Part shown: piece after piece, positions 1-9,949 of the stretch | How positions within the stretch are numbered: position 1 is the stretch's first letter | Layout: each line of letters opens with the position of its first letter | Source: Elephas maximus indicus | Lineage: Eukaryota; Chordata; Mammalia; Proboscidea; Elephantidae | Reading direction: 5' to 3' | Length of the DNA stretch: 64,000 bases | Assembly: GCF_024166365.1 (NCBI RefSeq) | Contig: NC_064827.1 | Span: 15,851,001 to 15,915,000, forward strand | Translations under genes and position numbers: made by a program | Notes under the pieces: model-generated | The model's input: the letters and a program-made list of their open reading frames with translations, nothing else | Database searches by the model: none | Told to the model about the DNA's origin: nothing

Positions 1-184
1 GTCCACGGAGGAGGGTGACACCAGCCCTAGTGACGCACTGGACCACCGCAGGCTGCTGGGTAAAATTAGGGCACACACAGGCTGGGAGCCCTGTCAGCTG
101 CCTTCAGTCACAGGAGCCCACTGGGCACCTGCTCCTGTGACAGCTTTACTTCAGAGAAAGGCAATACAGCAGGACAAGCCCTGG

Positions 185-402
185 CCACTGGAGATTGGGT
201 CTGGTCTGAATCCAAGCGCCCACTCACTGGGGGTCTTCATGCTAGCTCTGAATGACGTTGGCAAATCACTTAACCTCTGCATTTATCTTCTCATCTGTGA
301 AATGGGGACAATAAATGGTGCCTACTGGGTTGTTATGAGAATTAAACGAACTGATGCATGTAGAATGCTTAGCACAGCACCTGGCTTATAGTCAGCATTC
401 CC
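185..402 (+). mobile_element. MIR
   Basis: MIR core (TCACTTAACCTCTGCATTTA ... AAATGGGGACAATAAATGG) in forward orientation. Confidence 0.8.
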
Positions 403-404
403 GA

Positions 405-510
405 AAAACAAACCAAACCCACTGCCATCACGCTGATTCCGACTCATAGCAACCCCATAGGGTTTCCAAGGTTGCAAATCTCTACAAAAGCAGACTGCCA
501 CATCTCAGTG
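405..510 (-). mobile_element. AfroSINE, 5'-truncated
   Basis: Inverted tail half beginning with AAACCAAACCC and the GACTCATAGCAACCCC segment, abutting a MIR. Confidence 0.75.
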
Positions 511-872
511 TTAATTTCCCTTTCCTGTTTGTGGACTGGTAAAAAAAAAATGCTTTTTATCAGCCCCGATGTGAAGGAAAACTCAGTTCCATCCAATATG
601 CTGTCCACATAAGGATCAGTTGCTACCGCCCCTCTTGTGCTCGGGCCAGGCCAGGTAGTGTCGCACCTGTGGGCCCATACCTGAGCGGCTCCTAGAGAAG
701 GACCTGGAGGCCTGGTGAGGTGCCATCCTGGTGGGGCGGGAAACTACTTGGAGCCCGGGAAGTGCTGCTTTTGGCTCTCAAAGCCCACGTGAAGAGAGAA
801 GGTTGATGTACGTTCATCATGATCTGAAACAGTGTTTCTGTGCCGAGTCGGACTTGCCTGTCTCTTGGCCAG

Positions 873-969
873 GGCCGTGGGGGTTGGCATCCTGACGGTG
901 ATCCTGGGGATCTTACTGCTTCTTGGCTGCTGGTATTGTAGAAGACGAAGCGGATACCAGACCTTGAAG
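873..969 (+). CDS. MLANA: MLANA coding exon with transmembrane segment
   Basis: This internal exon of Melan-A/MART-1 (human exon 3) encodes the membrane anchor of a small melanosome-biogenesis protein found in Golgi, endosome and melanosome membranes. The first base completes a split Glu codon. The rest reads AVGVGILTVILGILLLLGCW and then a Tyr-Cys-Arg-Arg-Arg stop-transfer segment, ending in Leu-Lys. The hydrophobic run of about 20 residues followed by basic residues matches the human protein. The acceptor is a pyrimidine-rich tract ending in CAG at 870-872 and the donor is GTGGGT at 970. The exon ends in phase 0, which fits the next exon at 5534. The upstream exon encoding the luminal N-terminus is not in the window. 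Human has AAGIGILTV where this genome has AVGVGILTV. Confidence 0.95.
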
Positions 970-1093
970 GTGGGTATCGTTTCCACTGCTGGGGTTCTCC
1001 TCCCTGTGGGTCGAATTCCTCCAGATCCAAGAGCCGTCCTTCCACTTCTGAGAATTTCTGGGGACTGGGGCCGGATGGGGGTGGGGGGAGGGT

Positions 1094-1280
1094 AGCATTA
1101 AAGCGCTCGCCTGTTAACCAAAAGATCAGCAGTTTAAACCCACCGACCGCTCCCTGGGAGCAAGATGTGGCAGTCTGCTCCCATAAAGATTACAGCCTTG
1201 GAAACCCTATGGGGCAGTTCTACTCTGTCCTGTAGGGTCGTTTAGAGTCAGAATCGACTCGACCGCAACAGCTTTTTGGG
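1094..1280 (+). mobile_element. AfroSINE, long form
   Basis: Long-form copy with the GATGTGGCAGTCTGCTCCCA segment and GTCAGAATCGACTCG near the 3' end, in the MLANA intron. The 5' end is degraded. Confidence 0.84.
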
Positions 1281-1284
1281 GGAG

Positions 1285-2310
1285 TAGAATTCTCTGATCC
1301 CCTCTAACTCTGATTATTGCTTCTGACAAATTCTTTCTCTACATGATGTTCTTGCAACCCTTCCCTTGTCTCTGCCCAGGCATCCACCCCAACCAGGACC
1401 TTGGCCTGTCTCTGATTCCACGCAAACTTGCACACCTGGCTATTGTGTGTAGCTGAGCACCGATGGTTTATGGTCGCAGGGGATGGTTTTGTGGTCCCTT
1501 GCGTGGTGAACCACGGCATCTGGACGCCCTAGTTCTTATCCATCCCTCCGGGGATCCTCACAAGTTCTGCTCCTCTGCTTAGTGGCCTGTTCCTCCCACC
1601 TGCCCTGTCATCCCTTTGCTCCCAGGTTGCCTGGAAACTCCAAGTTCTAATTCTGCAGTACGGAGCAACCCAGCAGACCCAGGATCCATCCACCTCTCAG
1701 CGCACAAAAGCCCACCTGGTTTTTAACAGGCTCCACCCTTGTCGGGCAGCCATTGTGGCTTTCTAGAACTTTTTCATCTTTATTCATATGAGCAGGGATT
1801 TACACAATGACACAGTCCATTCTTCCGGCAGCAGGATCTTCCAAGAATGGGGACTGTCAGCTGAGAGTATCAACTATAAAAAGTAGGCCAGTTTTCAGTA
1901 ACCTTGCTTCCAAAGCCAGGAAGCAGTAAAGCAGCCAAAGTAAGCAATAGAAAGAAAGGAGAGTTGCTATTTATTACCTCTTTACCTTCCTACCTGTCTG
2001 TCTACCTCCCTCCCTACCTTCCTACCTGTCTACCTCCCTCCCTACCTTCCTTCTTTCCTTCCTTCCTCTCTCTCTTTCTTGTTATTACAGATTGGAAAGC
2101 TTCTCAGGTCAATACACAATGGAAAAAAAAACTTTACAAAAGATGTTGGAAAGTCCCATTCGTCACCCAGCAAGCACGTCATTCTGCAGAAAAGGTTCTG
2201 AGAAGGAGAGAAGGGTTGGTGGTGTGTGGGGGGTGGTGAGAGCTTGGCAGTATGAGGAGGAGAGGTGGAAGGTGAGAGACCCCTGAAGCCCCCTTCCCTA
2301 TGCCCCTCTT
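1285..2310. other. MLANA intron, non-coding
   Basis: Only the CT-rich microsatellite was recognised here. Confidence 0.6.
1976..2087 (+). repeat. CT-rich microsatellite
   Basis: Polypyrimidine tract of CTAC/CTTC/CCTT units over about 110 bp in the MLANA intron. Confidence 0.85.
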
Positions 2311-2441
2311 GTCAACTCATAGCGACCCTACAGGACAGAATAGAACTGCCCCATAGGGTTTCCAAAGAGCAGCTGGTAGATTCGAACTGCCAACCTTTTG
2401 GTTGGCAGCTGAGCTCTTAACCACTGGGCCACTGGGGCTCA
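2311..2441 (-). mobile_element. AfroSINE, partial
   Basis: Inverted short-form copy from the GTCAACTCATAGCGACC tail segment to the GGCCACTGGGGCTC head. Confidence 0.82.
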
Positions 2442-3075
2442 TGATGCACAAAGTACTGCATTTAATTACACCATCAACTCCCTACCTCTCTTCTGTCATT
2501 CTACTTTCATTTTAAAGCAGGAGAACATAAATGAACATGAAACGCCAACCTCAGGTTCCCTCATTAAACTTTGAAATGTTTCTTTTTCCACCTTCATCAC
2601 AGAAAGGCAGTGAGATTAGCTGGAATTTAGATCTCCCCAGACCTCTCCCTCGGTTAGCAAGTCCCCTGCACCCTGAAAAGCAACCTCTGAAAGGAAAGTG
2701 TTTTTCAGCAGCAGCAGCAGCGTGTTCCTGAAGCGAGGAGTGGGCAGTGATTTGTGAAGGCCTGGAAGATGGTTCTTATATTACCGGTTTTACTTCTTCA
2801 CTTGGATGTTGAGGGCATACATACTTTGGATTCTTGGAGAAGAATTTGCAGACCCCTGCTGACACTCAGTGGACGCCCAGGTGTCAGGGCCTTGTGTTTC
2901 CAGGCCTGCTCAGAGGCCACCTGCACTAGAATCACCCGGGGTTCTTGCTAAACGGTGACTCTGGGCCAGTCTCTCAGGGCAGGACGCAGTAGTCTACATC
3001 TTAGTTTGTTCACTGAAATTACGCAAATGCAGAGGGTAGTCTGTGAGCTGGGAGAGTGGTAGGTGAGAGATTTTA

Positions 3076-3101
3076 AAAAAAGAAAAGAAAAGAAAAGAAA
3101 A
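3076..3101 (+). repeat. (AAAAG)n microsatellite
   Basis: Five AAAAG-type units. Confidence 0.8.
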
Positions 3102-3132
3102 ACCTAATTGAGGTAAAGAGAGAGAGCGCGTT

Positions 3133-3335
3133 GACTACTTCGTCGTCGTTAGCTGCTCTGGAGCGGGCTCTGCTAGGGGCGACCTTACAACAGAACGAAA
3201 CGTTGGCCGGCCCCGTGCCGTCATCTTCATGATCGTTGTCGTTTGAGTCCGTATTGTGCCCATTGTGTCTGGCCATCACACTGAGGGTTTCCCTCCTTTT
3301 CACTGACGCCCCTACTTCACCAACCTTGACTACCT
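3133..3335 (-). mobile_element. RTE LINE 3'-end fragment
   Basis: Reverse-complement match by eye to the last 200 bp of copies A-C (compare ACAGAACGAAACGTT and the GAGGGT...CACTGAC segment with the LINE ends at 36230-36390). It is 5'-truncated and diverged, in the MLANA intron. Confidence 0.7.
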
Positions 3336-4053
3336 TACCTGAGCTTTCATGCTGAGGAGTGGGAGGGGAACAGAAGCTCCCTGGATTTTGACATCTAGAT
3401 TAGGGTTCCTGTGCATATACCTTTCCATGGAGTACAGTCAACAGCCACAGAACTGCAGACTAGCCTTTAGGAAAACGACAGACTCTCTAGGTATCAGCCC
3501 AGTCCCATCCAGATCCAGCCACTTGATGGTCCAGCTACTTCGTCTCTTTGGGAAACCTGCCTTGACTCCCTCCTCCCCCAACCTAGTAGAACCCAAAGAA
3601 CAAAGTGCCCATGTGAAGACAAGCTGGAAGAGCAGCCGACCATTCGCATGGCTGCCCTGGTCCAGCCCCTCTCTACTAATACCACAGAGAGCATGCTCCT
3701 GACGCCACAGGCCACCTTGGGCTCACAGATGCAACTTGGCCTGCATTTTAGAAAACTGAATTAGGCACCAACATTTAAAAGCTACATTTTACACACAACG
3801 CTCAATTCCTAGTTTCTTTAAAAAAAGAAAAAAAATCAAAAGAGCCAGCAAAAACTAGCGGCTAAGCAGTGGTGGTCCCTTTAGATGGGTTACATGCTGT
3901 CCTTTGCTACATCCCCCCACCCCAACTTGATCCACTTGTATTAACGACTGGTTTCTGTACGTATCTGAGTCTGCACCCCAGTGGCATAGCAAGGGCGGAA
4001 ATGGGGTGGGCCACCCCAGGTGCAGGCAACAAGGGGGTGAACTGTCTGCAAAG

Positions 4054-4235
4054 CTGTGGTTCACGAAGTGTGCTCCTAGACCAGCTGCATCAGCATCACC
4101 TGGAACTTGTTAGACAGGCAAATTCTTGGGCTTCACCCCAGGCCCACAGCATCACAGACTGGGTGTGGGCCCAGCAACCTGTGCTTAACAAGCCTGCTGG
4201 GTGATGCTGTTGCTAAAGATTGAGAACCACTGCAG
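4054..4235 (+). mobile_element. MER5A-like hAT MITE
   Basis: Imperfect inverted ends (AGCTGTGGTTCACGAAG / GATTGAGAACCACTGC) and the CATCAGCATCACCTGGAACT interior typical of MER5A. Confidence 0.75.
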
Positions 4236-4244
4236 TGGAGGCTA

Positions 4245-4360
4245 GGAGTCCCCGAGAGGCTCAACTACTCGCTAAAAGTTGGCCATTCAAAAGCACCCAG
4301 AGGTGCCTTGGAAGACAGATCTGGTGATCACAGGGCAACTAACAGCAACAACAACTGTGA
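4245..4360 (+). mobile_element. AfroSINE, internally deleted
   Basis: The head and spacer (GGAGTCCCCGAGAGGCTCA, AGACAGATCTGGTGATC) are present, then a jump to a CAACAACAAC tail. Confidence 0.7.
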
Positions 4361-4620
4361 AGGATTTAAACACTAAAAGCAACTAAGAGTTAGTCTGCTT
4401 TCTGTTATCACAAAGTGCCAGCAATTTTAAACGTCAGTGATGAAATAGTCTACCTTGCCAGGGCTCCCTCTCCTGCTTTGGTAAGCCTGTGCTTTGTACA
4501 AACTGTCATTCTGTTCTGGGGTTGGGTGTCATCACCCCTTAAACTGATGCAAGCACCAAACTAAGCTTTACCCACCCCTCCCCTCAATAGCTCGGGGCAC
4601 ATAACTTAGCTTTAAAAAAT

Positions 4621-4826
4621 AAAAACCAGTTGCCATTGAGTCCATTCTGGCTCCTGGCATCCCCATGTGTGTTAGAATAGAATTGTGTTCCCTGGGGTTT
4701 TCCCTGGCTGGTTTTTTGGAAGTAGATCACCAGGCCTTTCTTCCAAGGTGCCTCTGGGTGGACTTAAACCTCCAGCCTTTCAGTTAGCAGCCAAGCGTGT
4801 TAACCGTTTGCACTACCAGGGTCTCT
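4621..4826 (-). mobile_element. AfroSINE, long form, old
   Basis: Inverted and strongly diverged; recognisable from CAGTTGCCATTGAGTC and the final CACTACCAGGGTCTC. Confidence 0.8.
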
Positions 4827-5129
4827 AGCTGAGCCTTAGACTGATTTATCGTCATGGTTGCAGCAGTATTTGGAAGCTCAGAGCTACCACAGCATTTCTA
4901 TCAATGCATACGCATTGACTATTGGTAGCATTTAAGATATTCTGTCATTACAGGGAATTCAGAAATAGTGTGTCCCTGCTGTGAAGGGGATCATAAACCA
5001 GTCCCCACCATGATGCTGGCTCCTGCCTCTCTGGTTCCATTCTACTCTCCTCATGTTCACTCTCTGAGGTTCATTTTTCAATTCACTCTTTTTCTCCTTC
5101 CCTTCAAAAATCTCTGTTGCCTAACCAGT

Positions 5130-5460
5130 GGGTGCCAGGCACTGAACTAGGTGCTAACCTTTAGTTAATCTCCACAATAACTCAGAGGGGCAGGTGGTAT
5201 TATCCTCATGTTAAACAAGCAAACCCATTGCCGTTGAGTTGATTTTGACTCATAGCGACCCTATAGGACAGGGTAGAACTGCATAATAAGGTTTCTAAAG
5301 AGCTACCGGTGGATTTGAACTACTGACCTTTTGGTTAGCAGCTGTAACTCTTAGCACTGCACCACCAGGGTGCCTTCATATTACATATGTGGAAACTGAA
5401 GCTCAGAGAGGTAAAGTGACTAGCCTGAGGTTACACAGCTAGTAAGTGGCAGAAACTTCG
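5130..5460 (-). mobile_element. MIR interrupted by AfroSINE
   Basis: Left part GCCAGGCACTGAACTAGG; right part GGAAACTGAAGCTCAGAGAG to AGTAAGTGGCAGAA. Confidence 0.8.
5217..5375 (-). mobile_element. AfroSINE inside a MIR
   Basis: Inverted short-form copy splitting a reverse MIR whose halves lie at 5130-5215 and 5376-5460. Confidence 0.87.
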
Positions 5461-5533
5461 GCTTCGTTCTCTTTTCTTTAATGGACTCGATTATAACTTC
5501 TCACCCAGTGACCCCCATGACTTCATGTTTCAG

Positions 5534-5647
5534 GACAAAAGCCTCCATGCTGGTGCCCGGAGTCCCCTGACAGGAAGATACCCCCACGAGGAATCTGCTC
5601 ATCAGGACAGCAAACTGCTGTTTCAAGAGCACAACTGTGGACCCGTG
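5534..5647 (+). CDS. MLANA: MLANA coding exon, cytoplasmic tail
   Basis: Thirty-eight in-frame codons begin DKSLHAGARSPLTGRYPHEE and end NCGPV, matching the human cytoplasmic segment that starts DKSLHVGTQ. The exon is preceded by a TTTCAG acceptor (5528-5533) and followed by GTAGGT (5648-5653). Both ends are in phase 0, so it joins cleanly to 873-969 and 7429-7497. Two cysteines present in this stretch of human MLANA are replaced here (RSP for QCA, and Tyr in GRYP for Cys), while the Cys in NCGPV is kept. This soluble region leads to the PPxY motifs in the last exon. No frameshift or stop is seen, so the gene looks intact here. Confidence 0.94.
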
Positions 5648-6010
5648 GTAGGTGGAGCTCCTGCATCTTGGTTGTTTTTGTGTATGGCCGCTTTTAATGA
5701 AAGTGAATGAAAGTATTTCCATTAAAAATAAACAGGGGACACAGAAATTTTCTTAAATTGAGTCCTCTGATACCCGGATTTCCCAGGGTCAGTAGTGAGA
5801 GCCTTACATGTAAAATCTAAAGATAGAACTTGGTTCTGGATGCACTATCTCCTTGTTTTGTTTCCAGTACGTTCTTCTTTTTGCTGAATTTATATCCAAG
5901 GGAGAAAAAAAAACCTATTTTTAATCATATAGGGTTGTGCTGTCTGATATGTGCCTAGTGAGCACTTGAAATCTGAGCAGTCTGAACCCAGATGTGCTGT
6001 GATTCACACC

Positions 6011-6217
6011 AAGGCCCCTGGGTGGCGCAAACAGTTTGCACTTGACTACTAACCTAAAGGTTGGCGGTTAGAACCCATCTGGCGGTGCCATGGGAGAAAG
6101 ACCTGGTGATCTACTTCCGTAAAGATTGCAGCCAAGAACACCCTCGAGCACAGCTCTGTCCTGTAACACACGGGTCCCTATGAGTTGGCAGCAGTCCGAC
6201 AGCCACGAGTTTCTTTT
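6011..6217 (+). mobile_element. AfroSINE, long form
   Basis: Head CCCCTGGGTGGCGCAAACAG, spacer GAGAAAGACCTGGTGATC, moderately diverged tail. Confidence 0.84.
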
Positions 6218-6419
6218 TGTAATACACACCCAAATTCAAAGACACTATTTTTTGTGAGAAAAAGAACATAAAGAACTCATTAGTTATTTTTTTCTATTGA
6301 TTAAATGTTGAAATATCTTGATATAATGAGTTAAAAATATATCATTAAAATTAATCTCACCTGTTTATTCTTTTTAATGTGACTATTAGAAATTTTAAAG
6401 TTACATATGTGGCTGGCCT

Positions 6420-6638
6420 GTAACCCCATTGCCGTAGAGTCGATTCTGACTCAGAGTGACCCTATAGGACAGAGTAGAACTGCCCCATGGGGTTTCTGAG
6501 GCTGTAGTTTTTACAGAAGCAGGCTGCCACGTCTTTCTCCTGCCAAGCAGTTGGTGGGTTCAAACCACCCACCTTTCAGTTAGCAGCTGAGTGCTTCACC
6601 ACTGCAGCACTTAACCACTGTGCCACCAGGGCTCCCAA
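6420..6638 (-). mobile_element. AfroSINE, long form
   Basis: Inverted full copy with a short duplicated head segment (CACTGCAGCACTTAACCACTG). Confidence 0.87.
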
Positions 6639-6654
6639 TTGGACATCACTGGTA

Positions 6655-6855
6655 TAGATGTGGTATAGCGTCATGGTTGAGCACAATGACTCTGTGTTTG
6701 AGTCTCAGCTCCAAGACTTAGTTAACTGTGACCTTGGGTAAGAGACTTGACCTCTCTGTGCCTCAGTTTCCTCATCTGTAACATGGAAACAATGAAAATA
6801 TCTTCTAGAATTATTGTGAGCATTAAATGAAGGCCTGACACATGTGCTCAACAGA
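6655..6855 (+). mobile_element. MIR
   Basis: CTCTGTGCCTCAGTTTCCTC core followed by AACATGGAAACAATG. Confidence 0.82.
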
Positions 6856-7120
6856 TAGTGGCACTGTGCCTTTAGCCAATACTACATGGATCTATGTATG
6901 TATGTCTACCTATATGTAAAGATGCAACGTACATTTGTGTCTGTAAACAGGTGAAAGATTCATCATTATGGCTTGGTGCTTCTACTGACAAGGTATTCCA
7001 GGTAAAAATAAGCTGTTTTGAGATTCTGGGAAACTCCTTAGCCCTATCTCTCTTAACCTTCCTCAACAATGTTTCAACATACACACTTGTGAAATTAAAC
7101 AGCTCTTACTACATCGGGCA

Positions 7121-7336
7121 GGAGTCCCTAGGTGGCACAAATGGGTAAAAGTACTCAACTACTAGCCAAGAGGTTGGCGGTTCAAACCCACCCAGAGGTG
7201 CCTTGGCAGAAAGGCCTGGCGATCTGCTTCTGAAAGGTCATAGTTTTGAAAACCGTATGGAGCACAGTTGTACTCGGCACACGTGAAGTCGCCGTGAGTC
7301 GGAATTGACTCGAGGGAAACTAACCGCAACCGTATT
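7121..7336 (+). mobile_element. AfroSINE, long form, in last MLANA intron
   Basis: Variant tail with CACACGTGAAGTCGCC shared with the copy at 7803. The element ends about 90 bp before the MLANA terminal exon. Confidence 0.85.
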
Positions 7337-7428
7337 GGGCAGAAATTAGAAGTGAGCACTTAGGAAGTTTCAGGCTACCGCGAAAGCATAAACACGAAGC
7401 CCTTGCTCTCCGTTTCTCATTCTCACAG

Positions 7429-7497
7429 GTCCCCAACGCTCCACCTTCCTATGAGAAACTCTCTGCGGAACAGTCTCCCCCACCTTACTCACCTTGA
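7429..7497 (+). CDS. MLANA: MLANA terminal coding exon with PPxY motifs
   Basis: The last coding exon starts after a CTCACAG acceptor (7422-7428) and encodes VPNAPPSYEKLSAEQSPPPY then Ser-Pro and a TGA stop at 7495-7497. The sequence is nearly identical to the human C-terminus (PPAYEKL...SPPPYSP). It contains two PPxY motifs (PPSY and PPPY), the class of site bound by WW domains of NEDD4/ITCH-type ubiquitin ligases; in the family these govern sorting and turnover. That function is inferred from family knowledge. The extreme C-terminus is the best-conserved part of the protein in this window, which fits constraint on these motifs. Confidence 0.95.
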   Translation, partial: VPNAPPSYEKLSAEQSPPPYSP

Positions 7498-7711
7498 GAG
7501 CCAGCATGGGACCTGAGAGACGCTCAGAGGACTGGCTCCACACTTCAGCTTGAATTCAATCTAGACGACTCGTGTTCTGCTTTGGAATGCCGTGGGGACA
7601 GTGTGCATCACCCCCCATACTAAAGTTAGTGTCCGATTCTTAGGAGAGCAACTAGCAATACTAACCAAGCAAGGAAGTTATGAGAAATATTAAACTGGGA
7701 AAAACTTTGTC

Positions 7712-7717
7712 AATAAA
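7712..7717 (+). promoter_or_regulatory. MLANA: Proximal MLANA poly(A) signal candidate
   Basis: AATAAA lies 215 bp after the stop codon and upstream of the SINE insertions. Use of this site would exclude both SINEs from the mRNA. Confidence 0.4.
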
Positions 7718-7802
7718 CCTTGTCACGCATGATACTCTCTGTGCCAGTAGTAATTGCGAATAAATCCATGGTGTTATTTTCTGAGGGGTAGAATTCAAGT
7801 AT

Positions 7803-8003
7803 GGTTCCCTGGGTGGTGCAAACGGTTAGGTGCTTGACTACTAGTTGAAAGGTTGGCGGCTGAAAGACAGAGGCAACTTGGAAGACAGTCCTGGTGATCT
7901 GCCTCCGAAAGGTCACAGCCTTGGAAACCCTATGGAGCACAGTTGTACTCCCCACACGTGGGGTCGCCATGAGTTGGAATCAACTGGACAGCAACCACCA
8001 CCG
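7803..8003 (+). mobile_element. AfroSINE in MLANA 3' UTR
   Basis: Long-form variant with CCACACGTGGGGTCGCC, ending in a (CCA)n microsatellite at 7994-8017. Confidence 0.84.
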
Positions 8004-8235
8004 CCACCACCACCACCGTCCAGGAAGAGAACTTTAAAACAATAAAGATCATATATATATACATGAGCTGTTGTAAGAACTCTGTAAAAGTTATAATATT
8101 AACCTCAATAAATTTTGGTTTAAAAAAATACAAAACATCCCCCCGCACACATACACACACAAAGACACCTCCAACAAAACCTTTTTAAAAATTAGTTTAA
8201 AAATTTGGTTGAACTTCATAGATGGACTTCAACCA

Positions 8236-8397
8236 AACCAACCAGTTGCCATCAAGTCGATTCCGACTCATAGCGACCCTACAGGACAGGGTACAACTGC
8301 CCCATAGAGTTTCCAAGGGAGCGCCCGGTGGATTCGAACTGCTGACCTTTTGATTAGCGACCATAGCACTTAACCACTACACCACCAGGGTTTCCAT
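8236..8397 (-). mobile_element. AfroSINE in MLANA 3' UTR, inverted
   Basis: Short-form copy opposite in orientation to the one at 7803. The two could pair in the transcript if the distal poly(A) site is used. Confidence 0.86.
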
Positions 8398-8521
8398 GGA
8401 TTGACTTAGGAAGGCAATGTTTTGCAACCATTTGTGTCTTGTTTTGCAATTTCTTTTCAACCTTTCAAATTTTTGTTCATGAGTTTTTGCTGTTGAAACG
8501 TTTCTGATTTTTATCTAGTCA

Positions 8522-8527
8522 AATAAA
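8522..8527 (+). promoter_or_regulatory. MLANA: Distal MLANA poly(A) signal candidate
   Basis: AATAAA lies in an AT-rich stretch (8500-8545) about 1 kb after the stop codon. It is preferred as the main 3' end because the UTR length then resembles the human one. Confidence 0.45.
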
Positions 8528-8549
8528 AGTTTTCCTAAATGAAAAGCGC

Positions 8550-9003
8550 TTTCCTCTATCCTCAGTCTATGTCCCTCTCCATCGATGGGCAATTGCCACA
8601 GCGTGATGCTGGGTGGGGTGTGGCAAAGGGGGGGATGTTAGTGATTCCCTGACTGAGCCACTGCACACCTAAAAGAAAAAAAGAGTGAACCAAGTAATTC
8701 CATCACTTCTATTGTTTTTCCCCCCAGACTGCTATCCGCTCTCAGAGTGTGGCTTACACTGCTTGCCTCCACCCCCTCACGTATTTCACTTGCCCCATGC
8801 AGGTGGCTCCCTCCTCATCACTGGTAAGTATTCCACAGCATAGCACCTCATGGGTGCTTGAAGTTTCTGCTTCCTTCCTCGCCTCTCTGTTGTTACCATT
8901 ACTGTCAGATACCAGGTCTCCACACCACCTGCTTGGCCCAACTACATACATCCTATTAGCTTCCCTGTCTTTAGTGAGGTGAATAATGCCCCCCTACCCC
9001 ACC
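8550..9003. other. Intergenic, nothing recognised
   Basis: C/T-rich sequence downstream of MLANA without supported features. Confidence 0.5.
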
Positions 9004-9029
9004 AAAAAAAAAACAACAACAACAACAAA

Positions 9030-9234
9030 AACCCAAGCCCACAGCTATGGAGTCGATTCTGACTCATTCTGACTCACAGTGACCCTATAGGACAGAGTAG
9101 AACTACCCCGTTGGGTTTCCAGGGCTATAATCCTTATGGAAGCAGCATGGCACATCTTTCTCCCGCTGGTGGATTCAAACCTCCAACCTTCCAGTTAGCA
9201 GCCGAGCACTTAACCACTGTGCCACCCAGGCTCC
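9030..9234 (-). mobile_element. AfroSINE, long form
   Basis: Preceded by an A/CAA-rich tail (9004-9029) and has a small internal duplication of GACTCATTCTGACTCA. Confidence 0.85.
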
Positions 9235-9279
9235 TGTGAAGAATGGTAGCAGCTACCATTTATTAGCACCTACTGTGTG

Positions 9280-9450
9280 TGGAAACCCAGGTGGCGTAGT
9301 GGTTAAGTGCTACGGCTGCTTAACCAAAGGGTCAGCGGTTGGAATCCACCAGGGACTCCTTGGAAACTCTATGGGGGCAGTTCTACTCTGTTCTATAGGG
9401 TCGCAATGAGTTAGAATCCACTTGACGGCAATGGGTTTTTTTTGGTTTGT
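9280..9450 (+). mobile_element. AfroSINE, short form (first of tandem pair)
   Basis: The full head, B-box-like GGTTGGAATCC and GGGTCGCAATGAG tail are visible. It is inserted in a reverse-oriented MIR. Confidence 0.88.
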
Positions 9451-9461
9451 GCGGTAGGCTT

Positions 9462-9626
9462 GGAAACTCTGGTAGCATAGTGGTTAAGAGCTACAGCTGC
9501 TAACCAAAAGGTCAGCAGTTTGAATCCACCAGGCGCTCCTTGGAAACCGTATGGGGCAGTTCTACTCTGTCCTGTAGGGTCGCTATGAGTCAAAACTGAC
9601 TCAACGGCAACGGGTTTTTGGTTGGT
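9462..9626 (+). mobile_element. AfroSINE, short form (second of tandem pair)
   Basis: Flanked by GGTAGGCTT (9453-9461 and 9627-9635), so it is an independent insertion next to the copy at 9280. Confidence 0.89.
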
Positions 9627-9785
9627 GGTAGGCTTTGGGTCAAGTATTTGCCATCATCTCATATAATCCTCCCAGTAACCCTGCGAGTTAATTTTCTTTG
9701 TCTCACAAGGAACACTACCACCTTCGCTTTAACAGCTTCAGCAGCTCCCTCAATCGCTTTCGGAACATCTCTCAGTCCTCTACCA

Positions 9786-9949
9786 CCAGCCCTGGTGGCA
9801 CAGTGGTTAAGAGTTTGCTGCTAGCCAAAAAGCTGGCAGTTCAAATCCACCAGCCACTCCTTAGAAACAGTTCTACTCAGCCTTAGAGGGTCACCTATGA
9901 GTCGGAATCCACTTGTTAGCAACGGGTTTTTTTTTTTTTTTTTTTTTTT
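9786..9949 (+). mobile_element. AfroSINE
   Basis: Starts CCAGCCCTGGTGGCACAG and ends in a run of about 20 T after CAACGGG (9921-9949). The middle is slightly shortened. Confidence 0.87.

Larger units (their letters stand above)
1..872 (+). other. MLANA: MLANA intron (part)
   Basis: Intronic sequence lies left of the transmembrane exon. It holds a MIR (185-402) and a truncated AfroSINE (405-510). The exon for the MLANA N-terminus was looked for in three frames and not found, so it lies beyond the left edge. Nothing else was recognised in 511-872. Confidence 0.7.
2445..4050. other. MLANA intron, mostly unrecognised
   Basis: Apart from an (AAAAG)n run, a short (CAG)n at 2707-2720 and the RTE fragment (3133-3335), nothing was identified. 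2895-2970 is faintly MER5-like. Confidence 0.5.
7498..8545 (+). other. MLANA: MLANA 3' untranslated region (end inferred)
   Basis: The 3' UTR follows the TGA at 7497. Two AATAAA hexamers are candidate poly(A) signals, at 7712-7717 and 8522-8527. The distal one is followed by no other clear signal before an unrelated stretch, and with the SINEs removed it gives a UTR of several hundred bases, closer to the human length as I remember it. The UTR would then include two oppositely oriented AfroSINEs (7803-8003 and 8236-8397). The mRNA end is an inference. Confidence 0.55.
9236..9760 (-). mobile_element. MIR split by tandem AfroSINEs
   Basis: Left piece CATTTATTAGCACCTACTG (9257-9279); right piece from 9636 (CATCTCATATAATCCTCCC). 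Confidence 0.6.

Noticed and set aside
1904-2239. 111-codon frame rich in Pro/Ser/Leu
   Set aside because: Product of the CT-rich microsatellite; no homology recognised.
2754-2951. 65-codon frame starting with a hydrophobic leader
   Set aside because: It looks like a signal peptide by chance; no splice context, and it overlaps faintly MER5-like sequence in the MLANA intron.
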